Below are positions 1-7,052 of a DNA stretch of 18,139 nt, in pieces. Made by a program: the position numbers and the translations under genes. The notes beneath the pieces are model-generated. The model had not been told where the DNA came from, did no database searches, and worked only from the letters and a program-made list of their open reading frames with translations. Source of the stretch: Nodosilinea sp. BSH.14 (GTDB taxonomy: Bacteria > Cyanobacteriota > Cyanobacteriia > Phormidesmidales > Phormidesmidaceae); assembly GCA_023264315.1 (NCBI GenBank), contig JALQST010000022.1:1-18139 (forward strand). Direction: 5' to 3'. Every line of letters starts with the position of its first letter. The first letter of the stretch is position 1.

Positions 1-984
1 TGGAGAGGGGGGAGGAAGAGGGCGATCCAGTTCCCCCTCTCCACGGGATGGAGAGGAGGGAGGAAGAGGGCGATCCAGTTCCCCCTCTCCACGGGATGGA
101 GAGGAGGGAGGAAGAGGGCGTTCCGGTTCCCCCTCTCCACGAGTGGAGAGGGGGCTAGGGGGTGAGGTCAAACCCAAAAGTTTGCCATTCGCCGCTGCAT
201 CCGCTGCCTGGAAGCCACGCAGCAGTTCCCAGAGGGCATCAAGCACCTGGCTGGCGAGCTTGGTAGAAACCTCGGCCTGGTAGTTGCGACTGTCGGCCAA
301 CAGACGGTTCAACCGCTGGTTTTCGGGCACATTAAATAGACGATCTGCCCCCATCAGCAAATCGAGCGCCCCCAAAATCAGCCGCCCCGGCACCTCCACC
401 ATGGCCTGCACCGGAAAGGTCAGATAGCCCGACGACTCACCGCTGGGGGCATACACCAGTCGCAACTCCATCCCATTCACCAATAGCCCAGTGGGGATAC
501 CCGTCTCCCGCAGCAACCGCTCAAACTTGGCCTGAAAACTCGCCTTCCAGCCCGTCGCCCCCGCCGGATCATCCTCATCCATCGGCATCCCAGGAGCCAA
601 CACCTGAATCAATAACACCCACTCGCCACTGTCAGGATCCTTCACTCCATAGGTGGGCCGCAGGGTTTCGCCATAGCTAGGCAGCACCGCCGAAAGCTTG
701 TCCGGCAAATCCTCCGCAGGCACCAGGTCTGCGGGCACCCACTCCAGCACCTTTTCCGTAAAGGCCGGAAAGTTCTCGATCCAAGCCACCTTATCCTCCG
801 GCTGACGAGCCAGCGGCTCCGTAGACACCACCTCCCGCAACCGATCTTGCAGGTCTACCAACTTGGCGCTATCAATCACCGCCTGGGCCTTAACCAACGC
901 AGGCGGCGATACCACTAGGCCCACAGGTTGCAGCAGGCCGAGCCATTCTTGGTGTCTGAGGATGTCGAGATCGGTGGTGGGCAT
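1..984 (-). CDS. DISARM-like adenine DNA methylase (DrmMI-type), N-terminal part, runs off left edge
   Basis: An open frame starts at ATG 984-982 (MPTTDLDILRHQEWLG) and stays open for 328 codons to base 1, so the protein is incomplete. Residues 1 to about 270 resemble, from memory, the N-terminal region of large Eco57I-like N6-adenine methylases found beside DrmD in class 1 DISARM; recognisable blocks are the start, 'YGETLRPTYGV', 'FERLLRETGIPTGLLVNG', 'GYLTFPVQAM' and 'LWELLRGFQAAD'. The SAM-binding and NPPY catalytic motifs would lie outside the window and cannot be checked. Such enzymes mark host DNA so the defence system spares it. ATG lies 11 nt after the vapB stop with no clear Shine-Dalgarno sequence, suggesting translational coupling. 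Oddity: from about residue 271 the frame runs into a dispersed palindrome and three 16-residue Pro/Ser/Gly-rich repeats. Family assignment is fairly firm; membership of a complete DISARM operon is inferred. Confidence 0.7.
   Translation of the reverse strand, partial: MPTTDLDILRHQEWLGLLQPVGLVVSPPALVKAQAVIDSAKLVDLQDRLREVVSTEPLARQPEDKVAWIENFPAFTEKVLEWVPADLVPAEDLPDKLSAVLPSYGETLRPTYGVKDPDSGEWVLLIQVLAPGMPMDEDDPAGATGWKASFQAKFERLLRETGIPTGLLVNGMELRLVYAPSGESSGYLTFPVQAMVEVPGRLILGALDLLMGADRLFNVPENQRLNRLLADSRNYQAEVSTKLASQVLDALWELLRGFQAADAAANGKLLGLTSPPSPLSTRGEGEPERPLPPSSPSRGEGELDRPLPPSSPSRGEGELDRPLPPPSP
2..144. repeat. 48-bp tandem repeat, three units, inside the methylase frame
   Basis: Three direct units occupy 2-49, 50-97 and 98-144. 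The first two differ by one base; the third is one base shorter and diverged near its end. Forty-eight bases is 16 codons, so full units preserve the minus-strand reading frame and encode a peptide like SPSRGEGELDRPLPPS. The array continues to the window edge and may hold more units. Each unit contains CCCCCTCTCCAC and a partly complementary GGAGAGG, so it appears to derive from the neighbouring palindrome. Confidence 0.85.
129..173. repeat. Dispersed palindromic repeat, copy inside methylase gene
   Basis: A perfect hairpin with 12-bp arms (CCCCCTCTCCAC at 129-140, GTGGAGAGGGGG at 143-154) and a 2-nt centre is followed by the flank GCTAGGGGGTGAGGTCAAA. On the minus strand this is almost identical over about 44 bp to 4578-4621; only the two central bases are flipped. 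Its translation reads LTSPPSPLSTRGEGE, a peptide typical of such repeats rather than of an enzyme. Confidence 0.85.
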
Positions 985-995
985 AGGACAACGGA

Positions 996-1211
996 TTAGG
1001 CAGGATTAAAGGTGCGATCTTGGCGCAGGGCCGCAGGGGCAAAATCAGGATCAAACTGAATTTGCCCACTCAAGTCCAAAAGGTTGCGTTTCTTTTGGGC
1101 CTTGATCAGCGCTTGCAAGGCCAGATTCAGCAATTCCGTTTCGGTCTGAACAGTCGTTAGCCGAAACGCCTCAGCCACCAGGGCATCATCGAGTTCTACA
1201 TTTGTTTTCAT
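996..1211 (-). CDS. Orphan VapB-type antitoxin
   Basis: This 71-residue protein (MKTNVELDDALVAEAF to RQDRTFNPA) matches the VapB/DUF2191-like antitoxin pattern: a ribbon-helix-helix N-terminus (KTNVELDDALVAEAFRLT) followed by helix 'LLNLALQALIKAQKKRNLLDLSGQIQFDPDF', the usual toxin-wrapping tail. ATG 1211-1209 is preferred because GGAGA lies 5 nt upstream; the longer GTG start at 1256 has no usable spacing. VapB proteins normally bind and neutralise a PIN-domain RNase, VapC, encoded directly downstream, and repress their own operon. Here the next gene starts 11 nt after the stop and is the methylase, so no VapC is present at this place. It may be a relic, may act in trans, or may have been recruited as an operon regulator. 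Confidence 0.8.
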   Translation of the reverse strand: MKTNVELDDALVAEAFRLTTVQTETELLNLALQALIKAQKKRNLLDLSGQIQFDPDFAPAALRQDRTFNPA

Positions 1212-1259
1212 CACGTTCTCCTTTACAACAAGGGCTTGACTGCGGGTATAGCACACCTC

Positions 1260-4200
1260 CTAGCTGGACACAGGCCACAAATACACAATCCCCACGGGTT
1301 CAATGCGTTCAGCCTTCACCTGATAGGTCTGCTGAATCCGCTCCGGTTCCGTCACAATCTCCTGCTCCAACTGCTCCACTCTAGTGCGCCAGTGGCGACG
1401 ATCCGCCTCAATTTGGCGTAGCTCATCCCGGTTAAACAGGCCCAACTGCAACGTTTCATACTGCTGCTCCTGTTTTAGGATTCTGTCCCGCTGCTCCTCC
1501 AGCAGGGTTTTCATTTCCGCCGCTTCCCGTTCCCCCCGTTGGGTGAGCTTGCGTTTAGCGCTTTCGGTCAACTGCTGCGACCGTCGTTCTAGGTGGGGCA
1601 GCAAGTCCTCCACATCGCCGCCCACATAGCCCTTGAGCCGATCCATCAGCATTTCCGGCACCGCTTGTAGCCGCCGATTGGCGAGGGATTCTTCTAAAAT
1701 CTGCATCACATCCTTCTTTTCGCCCTCCGTTAGGGGTCGCAGTTTACCCCGGCCCCTGGCCTCTGGGTCGAGCCATTCCGCCGCCACCGTCACGATTTCA
1801 TCATGCAGCCGCGCCGCCCGTTCCCCATAGAGCGACAGCCGCCCCAGCACCAGCACCCTAGGCACGGGGTCGTCGGTGCGGCACACACAGGCCCGCGTCA
1901 GCTCGTCATGCAGAAAACCCTGGGACAGGAACCGCCCCAAGAGCCGCTGCACCATGCGGTGTTCGAGGTGAAGGTGGACGACCTCGCCATCTAAAGATCC
2001 TGGATCTCGAAACACCACCGGGCGAATGGGGGCCTCTTTGCGCCACTCCCAGAGCTTTTGACCCCGCTGGCGAGGGGTGCGTAGGGTGTCGAGGGTGGTG
2101 GCCCAGGTGGGGTCGGCCCCGGCCCGTTGATCGAGGGCGGGCACCTGCCAACGGCTGCGATCTTCGTTATCCACCGCCTCCGCTGCCGAGAGGGGACTCA
2201 GCCCCGGTGCGCCCATGATTTCCAACGACACCGACAGCGCATCGCGAAAATGGCGATCACTCAGCCCCAGCCAGGTCTTGGAGTCGCGCAACATCCCCTC
2301 TAATTCCACCTGCTGCTGGCGCAGTTTGTCTTGGCGCAGACGGATGGCCTCTAGTTCTTCTTTGATGGCGGTGCTGCGTCCGGCAGAGTCGGCCTGGTCG
2401 GCCTGGTCAATGGATTGGCTCAGGTGGTCGGTTTGCTCGGCCCGAATGCCCTGCTCTAGCAGTTGGGTCACGTTCTTCTCCACCACGGGCGACAGGCTGC
2501 CCAGTTCCTCTTGGATGCGCTGGGTCTTTTTCACCAGCACATCCAGCACCCGGTCTTCGGGTCGCTGGGGCAACACAAAATAGTGACAGCGCACCAGGGA
2601 AGACCGTTGTAGCTTGCGGTCAATGCGTCCGTTGCGCTGCTCCATGCGGCTGGGGTTCCAGGGCACATCAAAGTGGAACAGGTCGGCACAGAAGTTTTGC
2701 AGGTTCACCCCCTCCCGGGCGGCGTCGGTGGCGATTAGAATCCGCAGGGGGTTGTGGGCAGGGTCGGCATTGAAGGCGGATTTAATCTCCTCTCGTCGCT
2801 CATCCCCCATGCCCCCGTGGAAGGTGCCGATGCGGTCATCCTCCTGGCTCGATTCGGCGATCAGGGTCTTAAGCTGCTGCTCTAGGTAGCGCTTAGTGTC
2901 GGCGTATTCCGTAAAAATCAGCGCCCGCCGATTGAGCCACTTGGCCCCCGGTTGGCCTAGGTCTGGGCAGAGGTTTTGGCGAATCCAGGTGGCCAGAGCC
3001 TTGATGCGGCTGTCCGGCTGGCGACGGGCCTGTTCCGCCAGTTGAGTCATCTCCTCCAGCAGGGCTAGCTCTTCGGGGGAAATGGCTTCCCCAGCGGCGT
3101 AGGTCGCCCGCTCCATCTGCCGATCTTCCTCTAACCGCACCTCGTCTTCGGAGAAGTCGGCGCGGTCGTCGTCGGCCCCAGGGCTTTCTTGTAAGAGGGA
3201 CAGGCTACCCTGAATAGTGCTCTGCCGCTGAGCCTGCTTTTCCATCGCCCGCCGATGGACGCTGAGGGTACGGGCAAAGGCTTCGATGGACGACAGCAGC
3301 CGCTTTTGCAGATTCGTCAGCACCAGCAGGGCGGCGGTTTGGGTGGAACGAGGGGCATCCTTGAGGCGTTTTTCCCGGCGCTGGCGGTAGGTTTGCAATA
3401 ACTGGGCCAGCCGTAGCTCCGGCGCATCCTCCGGCAGGCCATCAATCACCACCGGAATAATTTCCCGCTTTGGAAAGTCCGGCTCGTTAATGTCCCTCAG
3501 GTCTTGCTTCAGCCGCCGCACCATCACCGCATCTAGCAGCTTCTTGCTACGCACGGGCACCCCCCGACAAAACCGCTGGGGATCGAGAATCTCTAGCAGA
3601 GCGGCAAAGCTGTTGGAATGGCCATTGTGGGGCGTGGCCGACAAAAACAGGCGATGCTCGAACCGGGGAGCCAAATCGCGCACCGTGCGGGTGAGTTGGG
3701 AATCAATCGCGTACCGGGACGCACTGGCCGGGGCGGCATTGTGGGCCTCATCCAAAATCATCAGAGAGCCGGGGGCAAATTCCCCCAGCCAGTCCCGCAG
3801 GGGGGCCGCATAGGTCTCATCCCGCAGCAGGGCATGGGAAATAATGAAGCGGTTGTGGGTTTTCCAGGGGTTGATGCCATAGCCCCGCTGCCGCCGTTTG
3901 GTGGCCACAAACTCCCGGTCAAACACCGTAAAGGTGAGGCCAAAGCGGCTCTCCATTTCCTCCTGCCACTGGCGCACCACCGAGGGCGGGCAGGAAATCA
4001 CCACCCGCTTAATCTTCTGCCGCATCAGCATCTCGCGTAGAATTAGCCCCGCCTCGATGGTTTTGCCTAGACCCACATCGTCGGCAATGAATAGATTCAC
4101 CCTCGGCATCCGCAGCGCCTTCCGCAGTGGCTCAAGCTGGTACGCCTTCACCTCAATCCCCGCCCGGTAGGGGGCCTGAAACAGCTTCGGCTCCGTGGAG

Positions 4201-4496
4201 GTCACGCAGTTCCACTTCAGGGTATGGAGGTAGGCTGAGAAATAGCGGGGATTGTCGAACCCCTTGTGGGCCACCGTTTCCCAGGAGGAAGGCTCTAGGA
4301 TACGGGCATCAATCTCCCGCTCCCAAAACACCTCTAGGGGTTCGCCCTGGGCATCGTCCTCCACGCAGGCCAGCCGCACCAGGGTATCGCCCCCCGCCAC
4401 CGGGGCCGGAATCACCTCCTCCACCAAAAACTGCCGCGACCGGACATAGACAATCCGCCCAGGACTTGGGACTGTAGCCAGGGTAATTACCGTCAA
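1260..4496 (-). CDS. drmD: DISARM SNF2-like helicase DrmD
   Basis: This 1078-residue superfamily 2 helicase/translocase has an N-terminal small beta domain (PGRIVYVRSRQFLVEEV, residues 12-28), motif I DDVGLGKTIEAG (139-150), motif II DEAH (249-252), motif III SATPHNGH (286-293), RecA-like lobe 2 with ALIFTEYADT (525-534), motif V ATDAAREGVNLQNF (589-602) and motif VI QRNGRIDR (620-627). All ATPase residues are intact. The last roughly 400 residues are charged and helical, with coiled-coil-like stretches. Length and order fit DrmD of class 1 DISARM, which blocks phage DNA together with DrmABC and a methylase. The start is TTG at 4496-4494, with GGAGAAGG just upstream; PGRIVYVRSRQ lies close to the N-terminus, as in relatives. 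VapB and the methylase follow. A free-standing HepA/RapA-like ATPase is the main alternative. Confidence 0.85.
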   Translation of the reverse strand: MTVITLATVPSPGRIVYVRSRQFLVEEVIPAPVAGGDTLVRLACVEDDAQGEPLEVFWEREIDARILEPSSWETVAHKGFDNPRYFSAYLHTLKWNCVTSTEPKLFQAPYRAGIEVKAYQLEPLRKALRMPRVNLFIADDVGLGKTIEAGLILREMLMRQKIKRVVISCPPSVVRQWQEEMESRFGLTFTVFDREFVATKRRQRGYGINPWKTHNRFIISHALLRDETYAAPLRDWLGEFAPGSLMILDEAHNAAPASASRYAIDSQLTRTVRDLAPRFEHRLFLSATPHNGHSNSFAALLEILDPQRFCRGVPVRSKKLLDAVMVRRLKQDLRDINEPDFPKREIIPVVIDGLPEDAPELRLAQLLQTYRQRREKRLKDAPRSTQTAALLVLTNLQKRLLSSIEAFARTLSVHRRAMEKQAQRQSTIQGSLSLLQESPGADDDRADFSEDEVRLEEDRQMERATYAAGEAISPEELALLEEMTQLAEQARRQPDSRIKALATWIRQNLCPDLGQPGAKWLNRRALIFTEYADTKRYLEQQLKTLIAESSQEDDRIGTFHGGMGDERREEIKSAFNADPAHNPLRILIATDAAREGVNLQNFCADLFHFDVPWNPSRMEQRNGRIDRKLQRSSLVRCHYFVLPQRPEDRVLDVLVKKTQRIQEELGSLSPVVEKNVTQLLEQGIRAEQTDHLSQSIDQADQADSAGRSTAIKEELEAIRLRQDKLRQQQVELEGMLRDSKTWLGLSDRHFRDALSVSLEIMGAPGLSPLSAAEAVDNEDRSRWQVPALDQRAGADPTWATTLDTLRTPRQRGQKLWEWRKEAPIRPVVFRDPGSLDGEVVHLHLEHRMVQRLLGRFLSQGFLHDELTRACVCRTDDPVPRVLVLGRLSLYGERAARLHDEIVTVAAEWLDPEARGRGKLRPLTEGEKKDVMQILEESLANRRLQAVPEMLMDRLKGYVGGDVEDLLPHLERRSQQLTESAKRKLTQRGEREAAEMKTLLEEQRDRILKQEQQYETLQLGLFNRDELRQIEADRRHWRTRVEQLEQEIVTEPERIQQTYQVKAERIEPVGIVYLWPVSS

Positions 4497-4577
4497 ACCA
4501 CCTTCTCCAAAACGTCAACCTGCCCGTGTTTTTAGGATCCCCAGGAATGTCTTTAGATATACCCGCGCCCGATGGCC

Positions 4578-4690
4578 TTTGACCTCACCCCCTAGCCCCC
4601 TCTCCACGAGTGGAGAGGGGGGACAAGAAGGGGAGGAACCGTATGGTTCCGAAAGCCCCTCTCCCTTGGGGAGAGGGGTTGGGGTGAGGG
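4578..4690. repeat. MITE-like palindromic dispersed repeat in the drmD leader
   Basis: The outer arms CCTCACCCCCTAGCCCCCTC and GAGGGGTTGGGGTGAGG (ending near 4689) are imperfectly complementary. Inside are a perfect hairpin CCCCCTCTCCAC-GA-GTGGAGAGGGGG (4596-4621), a perfect inverted repeat GGAACC-GTAT-GGTTCC (4636-4651), and CCCCTCTCCC-TT-GGGGAGAGGGG. The left 44 bp match the copy at 129-173. It sits upstream of the drmD start, so a drmD transcript starting in the divergent gap would carry a strong leader structure. No transposase is present; it is non-autonomous. Confidence 0.8.
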
Positions 4691-4760
4691 CCGAGGGCCA
4701 CACTGTTACAAACGCCAACAAAACATCACGGATAGTCACCAAAATTTACCTTTAGCAAAC

Positions 4761-4768
4761 TGTCCGTA
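4761..4768. promoter_or_regulatory. Candidate operator TGTCCGTA, distal copy
   Basis: AACTGTCCGTA here and AAGTGTCCGTA ending at 4840 form direct repeats whose TGTCCGTA cores start 72 bp apart, close to seven helical turns. A weaker inverted match CACGGATA lies at 4727-4734. Position in the divergent gap makes it a candidate binding site for the adjacent WYL regulator. This is inference from repetition and position only. Confidence 0.35.
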
Positions 4769-4832
4769 TCTTATTGATTTCCCCCATCATCGCAACGACA
4801 ATGGAGATCTTCAAGAGACCTATTCCAAAAAG

Positions 4833-4844
4833 TGTCCGTACAAT
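4833..4844 (+). promoter_or_regulatory. Candidate operator TGTCCGTA overlapping a -10 element
   Basis: TGTCCGTA (4833-4840) overlaps TACAAT (4839-4844), a good sigma-70 -10 hexamer only 15 bp before the WYL start codon. If used, the transcript would be almost leaderless, matching the lack of a Shine-Dalgarno sequence before 4860. A convincing -35 box was not found. A repressor bound here would block its own promoter. Confidence 0.4.
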
Positions 4845-4859
4845 CGGGCTATCACGCCT

Positions 4860-5738
4860 ATGACTCGCAAAGGTCGCGCCCTCACGCTCTCGGTATCGGA
4901 TCAGGAAAAACAGCAGCTTGAGTCCCTCGCCCTCACCTTCGACCAAACCTGGGGCAGTCAGCCCAATATCTCCAAGCTGGTCAAGGCCATTGCCCTAGGG
5001 GAACTGCGCCTCGCCATTAACCACGGCTGGAGCCGAGAACGCATCGACGCCCTCAACCGGGCCCGCAACCTCTGTGTTGACCTGGGCTACCTCAGTGAGG
5101 CGGTGGAACTGGCCACCCTGCTGTTGGAACGCAGCGAAATTAACCAGCCGCTTCGCCAGGAAATTGAAACCTTTCTGGCCAAACCCAGCACCTCCTGGCG
5201 CACAGATCTGGAGCAAGGCATCCGCCGCCAACGCCCCTTTTGCCTCACCTACCAAGACGCCGCTGGCCGCCTGTGGAACTTCACCATTCGCCATGCCAAA
5301 ATCGTCACCTACGAAGAGCGGCAATACCTCAACTGCTGGTGCGACGAAACCGAGGGCAGCCGAGACATCGAAGCCCTGCTCCACAACTGGTCACTGCGTC
5401 TCGACCGCATCCCCGAAGAAGCCGTGATCTCCCCTGCCGCAGGCCACTGGCAACCCGACCTCAGCGCCATTGAAGTGGAATTTTGGCTGCTGAATGCCCT
5501 CGCCTTCAGCTATCGATCTAAAACCAAAGCCGACCTGGTGAACGAATGGCTCCCCGACCACCAAGCTCGCCGCATTGTGCGCCAGATTTACCACACCTTC
5601 TGGTTTTTCCGAGAAGTGCGCCGCTACGGGGCCAACTGCATCGTCATCGGCCCAGAGGAAGTGCGAAACCGATTTGCTAAAGACGCCCTCGCCATGGCCC
5701 AGCACTACATGGCTCCCCAGCCCGACCGTCCCTCGTAA
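4860..5738 (+). CDS. RHH-WYL domain transcriptional regulator
   Basis: This 292-residue protein has a short N-terminal ribbon-helix-helix-like segment (MTRKGRALTLSVSDQEKQQLESLA, then NISKLVKAIALGEL, residues 1-51), a helical middle, and a WYL domain at about 120-205 (RQRPFCLTYQDAAGRLWNFTIRHAKIVTYEERQYLNCWCDE). The C-terminal part (NEWLPDHQARRIVRQIYHTFWFFREVRRYGANCIVIGPE) matches the C-terminal extension of cyanobacterial WYL regulators. The architecture recalls the cyanobacterial group that includes Sll7009, a regulator of a CRISPR locus in Synechocystis. WYL proteins sense nucleic-acid or nucleotide ligands and commonly control defence operons. Here it is divergent from drmD, so it probably regulates that operon and itself. 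No Shine-Dalgarno sequence is visible; the family-typical N-terminus supports ATG 4860. Confidence 0.8.
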   Translation: MTRKGRALTLSVSDQEKQQLESLALTFDQTWGSQPNISKLVKAIALGELRLAINHGWSRERIDALNRARNLCVDLGYLSEAVELATLLLERSEINQPLRQEIETFLAKPSTSWRTDLEQGIRRQRPFCLTYQDAAGRLWNFTIRHAKIVTYEERQYLNCWCDETEGSRDIEALLHNWSLRLDRIPEEAVISPAAGHWQPDLSAIEVEFWLLNALAFSYRSKTKADLVNEWLPDHQARRIVRQIYHTFWFFREVRRYGANCIVIGPEEVRNRFAKDALAMAQHYMAPQPDRPS

Positions 5739-5847
5739 CGTCTTCTCAAACCTCCTATGAAACCTCGTATCCGCCCTGGATTATCTGTGGTATCTTTTGC
5801 GCAGTTTCCTGGATAGCCTAACTATCCTCATGGGTGGCCCTGTTGTT

Positions 5848-6912
5848 ATGAGCGAGACTCCGGTGGACAAGATTTCGGTTGGTATTGTTGGCGCATCGGG
5901 CTATGGCGGTGTGCAGTTGGTGCGGTTGCTGACGGAGCATCCCGCCGTGGAACTGACCTATCTAGGGGGCGACAGCAGCGCCGGACAGGACTATACCGAG
6001 ATTTATCCCCACCTCACAGGGCGGGTGGATTTGAAGGTGGAAGCAGTGGATTTAGAGGCCATTGCCAGCCGTTGCCAGGTGGTGTTTTTGTCGCTGCCCA
6101 ATGGCCTCGCCTGCAATATGGCCCCCACCCTGCTGGAAAAGGGCTGCAAGGTACTCGATCTCTCCGCCGACTACCGCTTTGACAACCTGGATGTCTATCA
6201 ATCTTGGTACGGCGGCGAACGGCAGGACAAGGGCACAGCGGCCCAGGCGGTCTACGGTCTGCCGGAATTGTTCCGGGACGAAATTCGCACGGCACGGCTG
6301 ATTGGGTGTCCGGGCTGCTACCCCACCGCCAGCCTGCTGGGCCTTGCCCCCCTGCTGAAGCAAGGTCTGGCCCAGCCCGAAACCCTGATTATTGACGCCA
6401 AATCCGGCACCTCCGGCGGCGGACGGGTGGCCAAAACCGGAATGCTGCTGGCGGAAGCCAGTAATTCCCTGGCGGCCTACGGCGTGGCCCGCCACCGCCA
6501 CACCCCCGAAATCGAGCAAATTTGCAGCCACCTGGCCCGCAATGAAGTCTTAGTCCAGTTCACCCCCCACCTGATTCCCATGGTGCGCGGTATCCTGTCC
6601 ACCATCTACGCCACCCTGCGCGATCCTGGCCTGGTGCGCGACGATCTGCTCACCATCTACGGAGCCTTTTACCGCAGTTCTCCCTGGGTGACGGTACTGC
6701 CCAATGGGGTCTATCCCCAAACCAAATGGGCCTGGGGCACCAACCGCTGCTTCATCGGCCTCGAAACCGACCCCCGCACCGGGCGCGTCATCGTCATGTC
6801 CGCCATCGACAACCTGATGAAGGGCCAAGCCTCCCAGGCGGTGCAGTGCTTCAACCTGATGATGGGGCTGGATGAATCCCTCGGGCTGCCCGCCGTCACC
6901 TTCTATCCCTAG
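5848..6912 (+). CDS. argC: N-acetyl-gamma-glutamyl-phosphate reductase
   Basis: ArgC reduces N-acetylglutamyl phosphate to the semialdehyde with NADPH, the third step of arginine synthesis in the cytosol. From ATG 5848 it is 354 residues, close to the usual 350. The Rossmann motif GIVGASGYGG (residues 12-21) binds NADPH, the catalytic cysteine is in GCPGCYPT (Cys157), the histidine is in RHRHTPEIEQ (about 216-218), and KSGTSGGG (185-192) is conserved. ATG 5830 is in frame and gives six more residues (MGGPVV); the TTG at 5797 is less likely. Neither ATG has a strong ribosome site. It stands alone, without other arg genes, as is usual in cyanobacteria. It converges on the next gene. Confidence 0.95.
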   Translation: MSETPVDKISVGIVGASGYGGVQLVRLLTEHPAVELTYLGGDSSAGQDYTEIYPHLTGRVDLKVEAVDLEAIASRCQVVFLSLPNGLACNMAPTLLEKGCKVLDLSADYRFDNLDVYQSWYGGERQDKGTAAQAVYGLPELFRDEIRTARLIGCPGCYPTASLLGLAPLLKQGLAQPETLIIDAKSGTSGGGRVAKTGMLLAEASNSLAAYGVARHRHTPEIEQICSHLARNEVLVQFTPHLIPMVRGILSTIYATLRDPGLVRDDLLTIYGAFYRSSPWVTVLPNGVYPQTKWAWGTNRCFIGLETDPRTGRVIVMSAIDNLMKGQASQAVQCFNLMMGLDESLGLPAVTFYP

Positions 6913-6953
6913 CCTCAATTTGATTCCAAGTCCGGTTGGGTTGCCCCGGTATT

Positions 6954-7044
6954 GGCGGGCGAGGGAACCTCGCCCCTACGGGGGGTCGGATTGGGATTCG
7001 GCGGGCGAGGGAACCTTGCCCCTACGGGGGGCGGATTGGGATGT
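6954..7044. repeat. Two tandem copies of a GGGCGAGG/CCTCGCCC palindromic repeat
   Basis: Two direct copies start at 6954 and 7000 (period 46). Copy 1 holds a perfect 8-bp inverted repeat GGGCGAGG-GAA-CCTCGCCC (6957-6975); copy 2 has a single C-to-T change in the right arm (7014-7021), which still pairs as G-U in RNA on one strand. Each is followed by CTACGGGGGG and CGGATTGGGAT. The hairpin plus CCTACGG recurs at 17719-17743. The location between convergent argC and the next gene would suit a bidirectional transcription stop. Confidence 0.8.
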
Positions 7045-7052
7045 GGAGAATT

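Noticed and set aside
1..144. CRISPR array at the left edge
   Set aside because: Units are contiguous 48-bp tandem repeats without unique spacers and stay in a coding frame.
2215..2583. 122-residue plus-strand ORF inside drmD
   Set aside because: It is an antisense shadow rich in Ser, Arg and Trp, overlapping a gene with complete helicase motifs.
4515..4742. 75-residue minus-strand ORF upstream of drmD
   Set aside because: It is the translation of the palindromic repeat (PTPLPKGEGL, PPSPLVERGLGGE), a known artefact type, with no other protein character.
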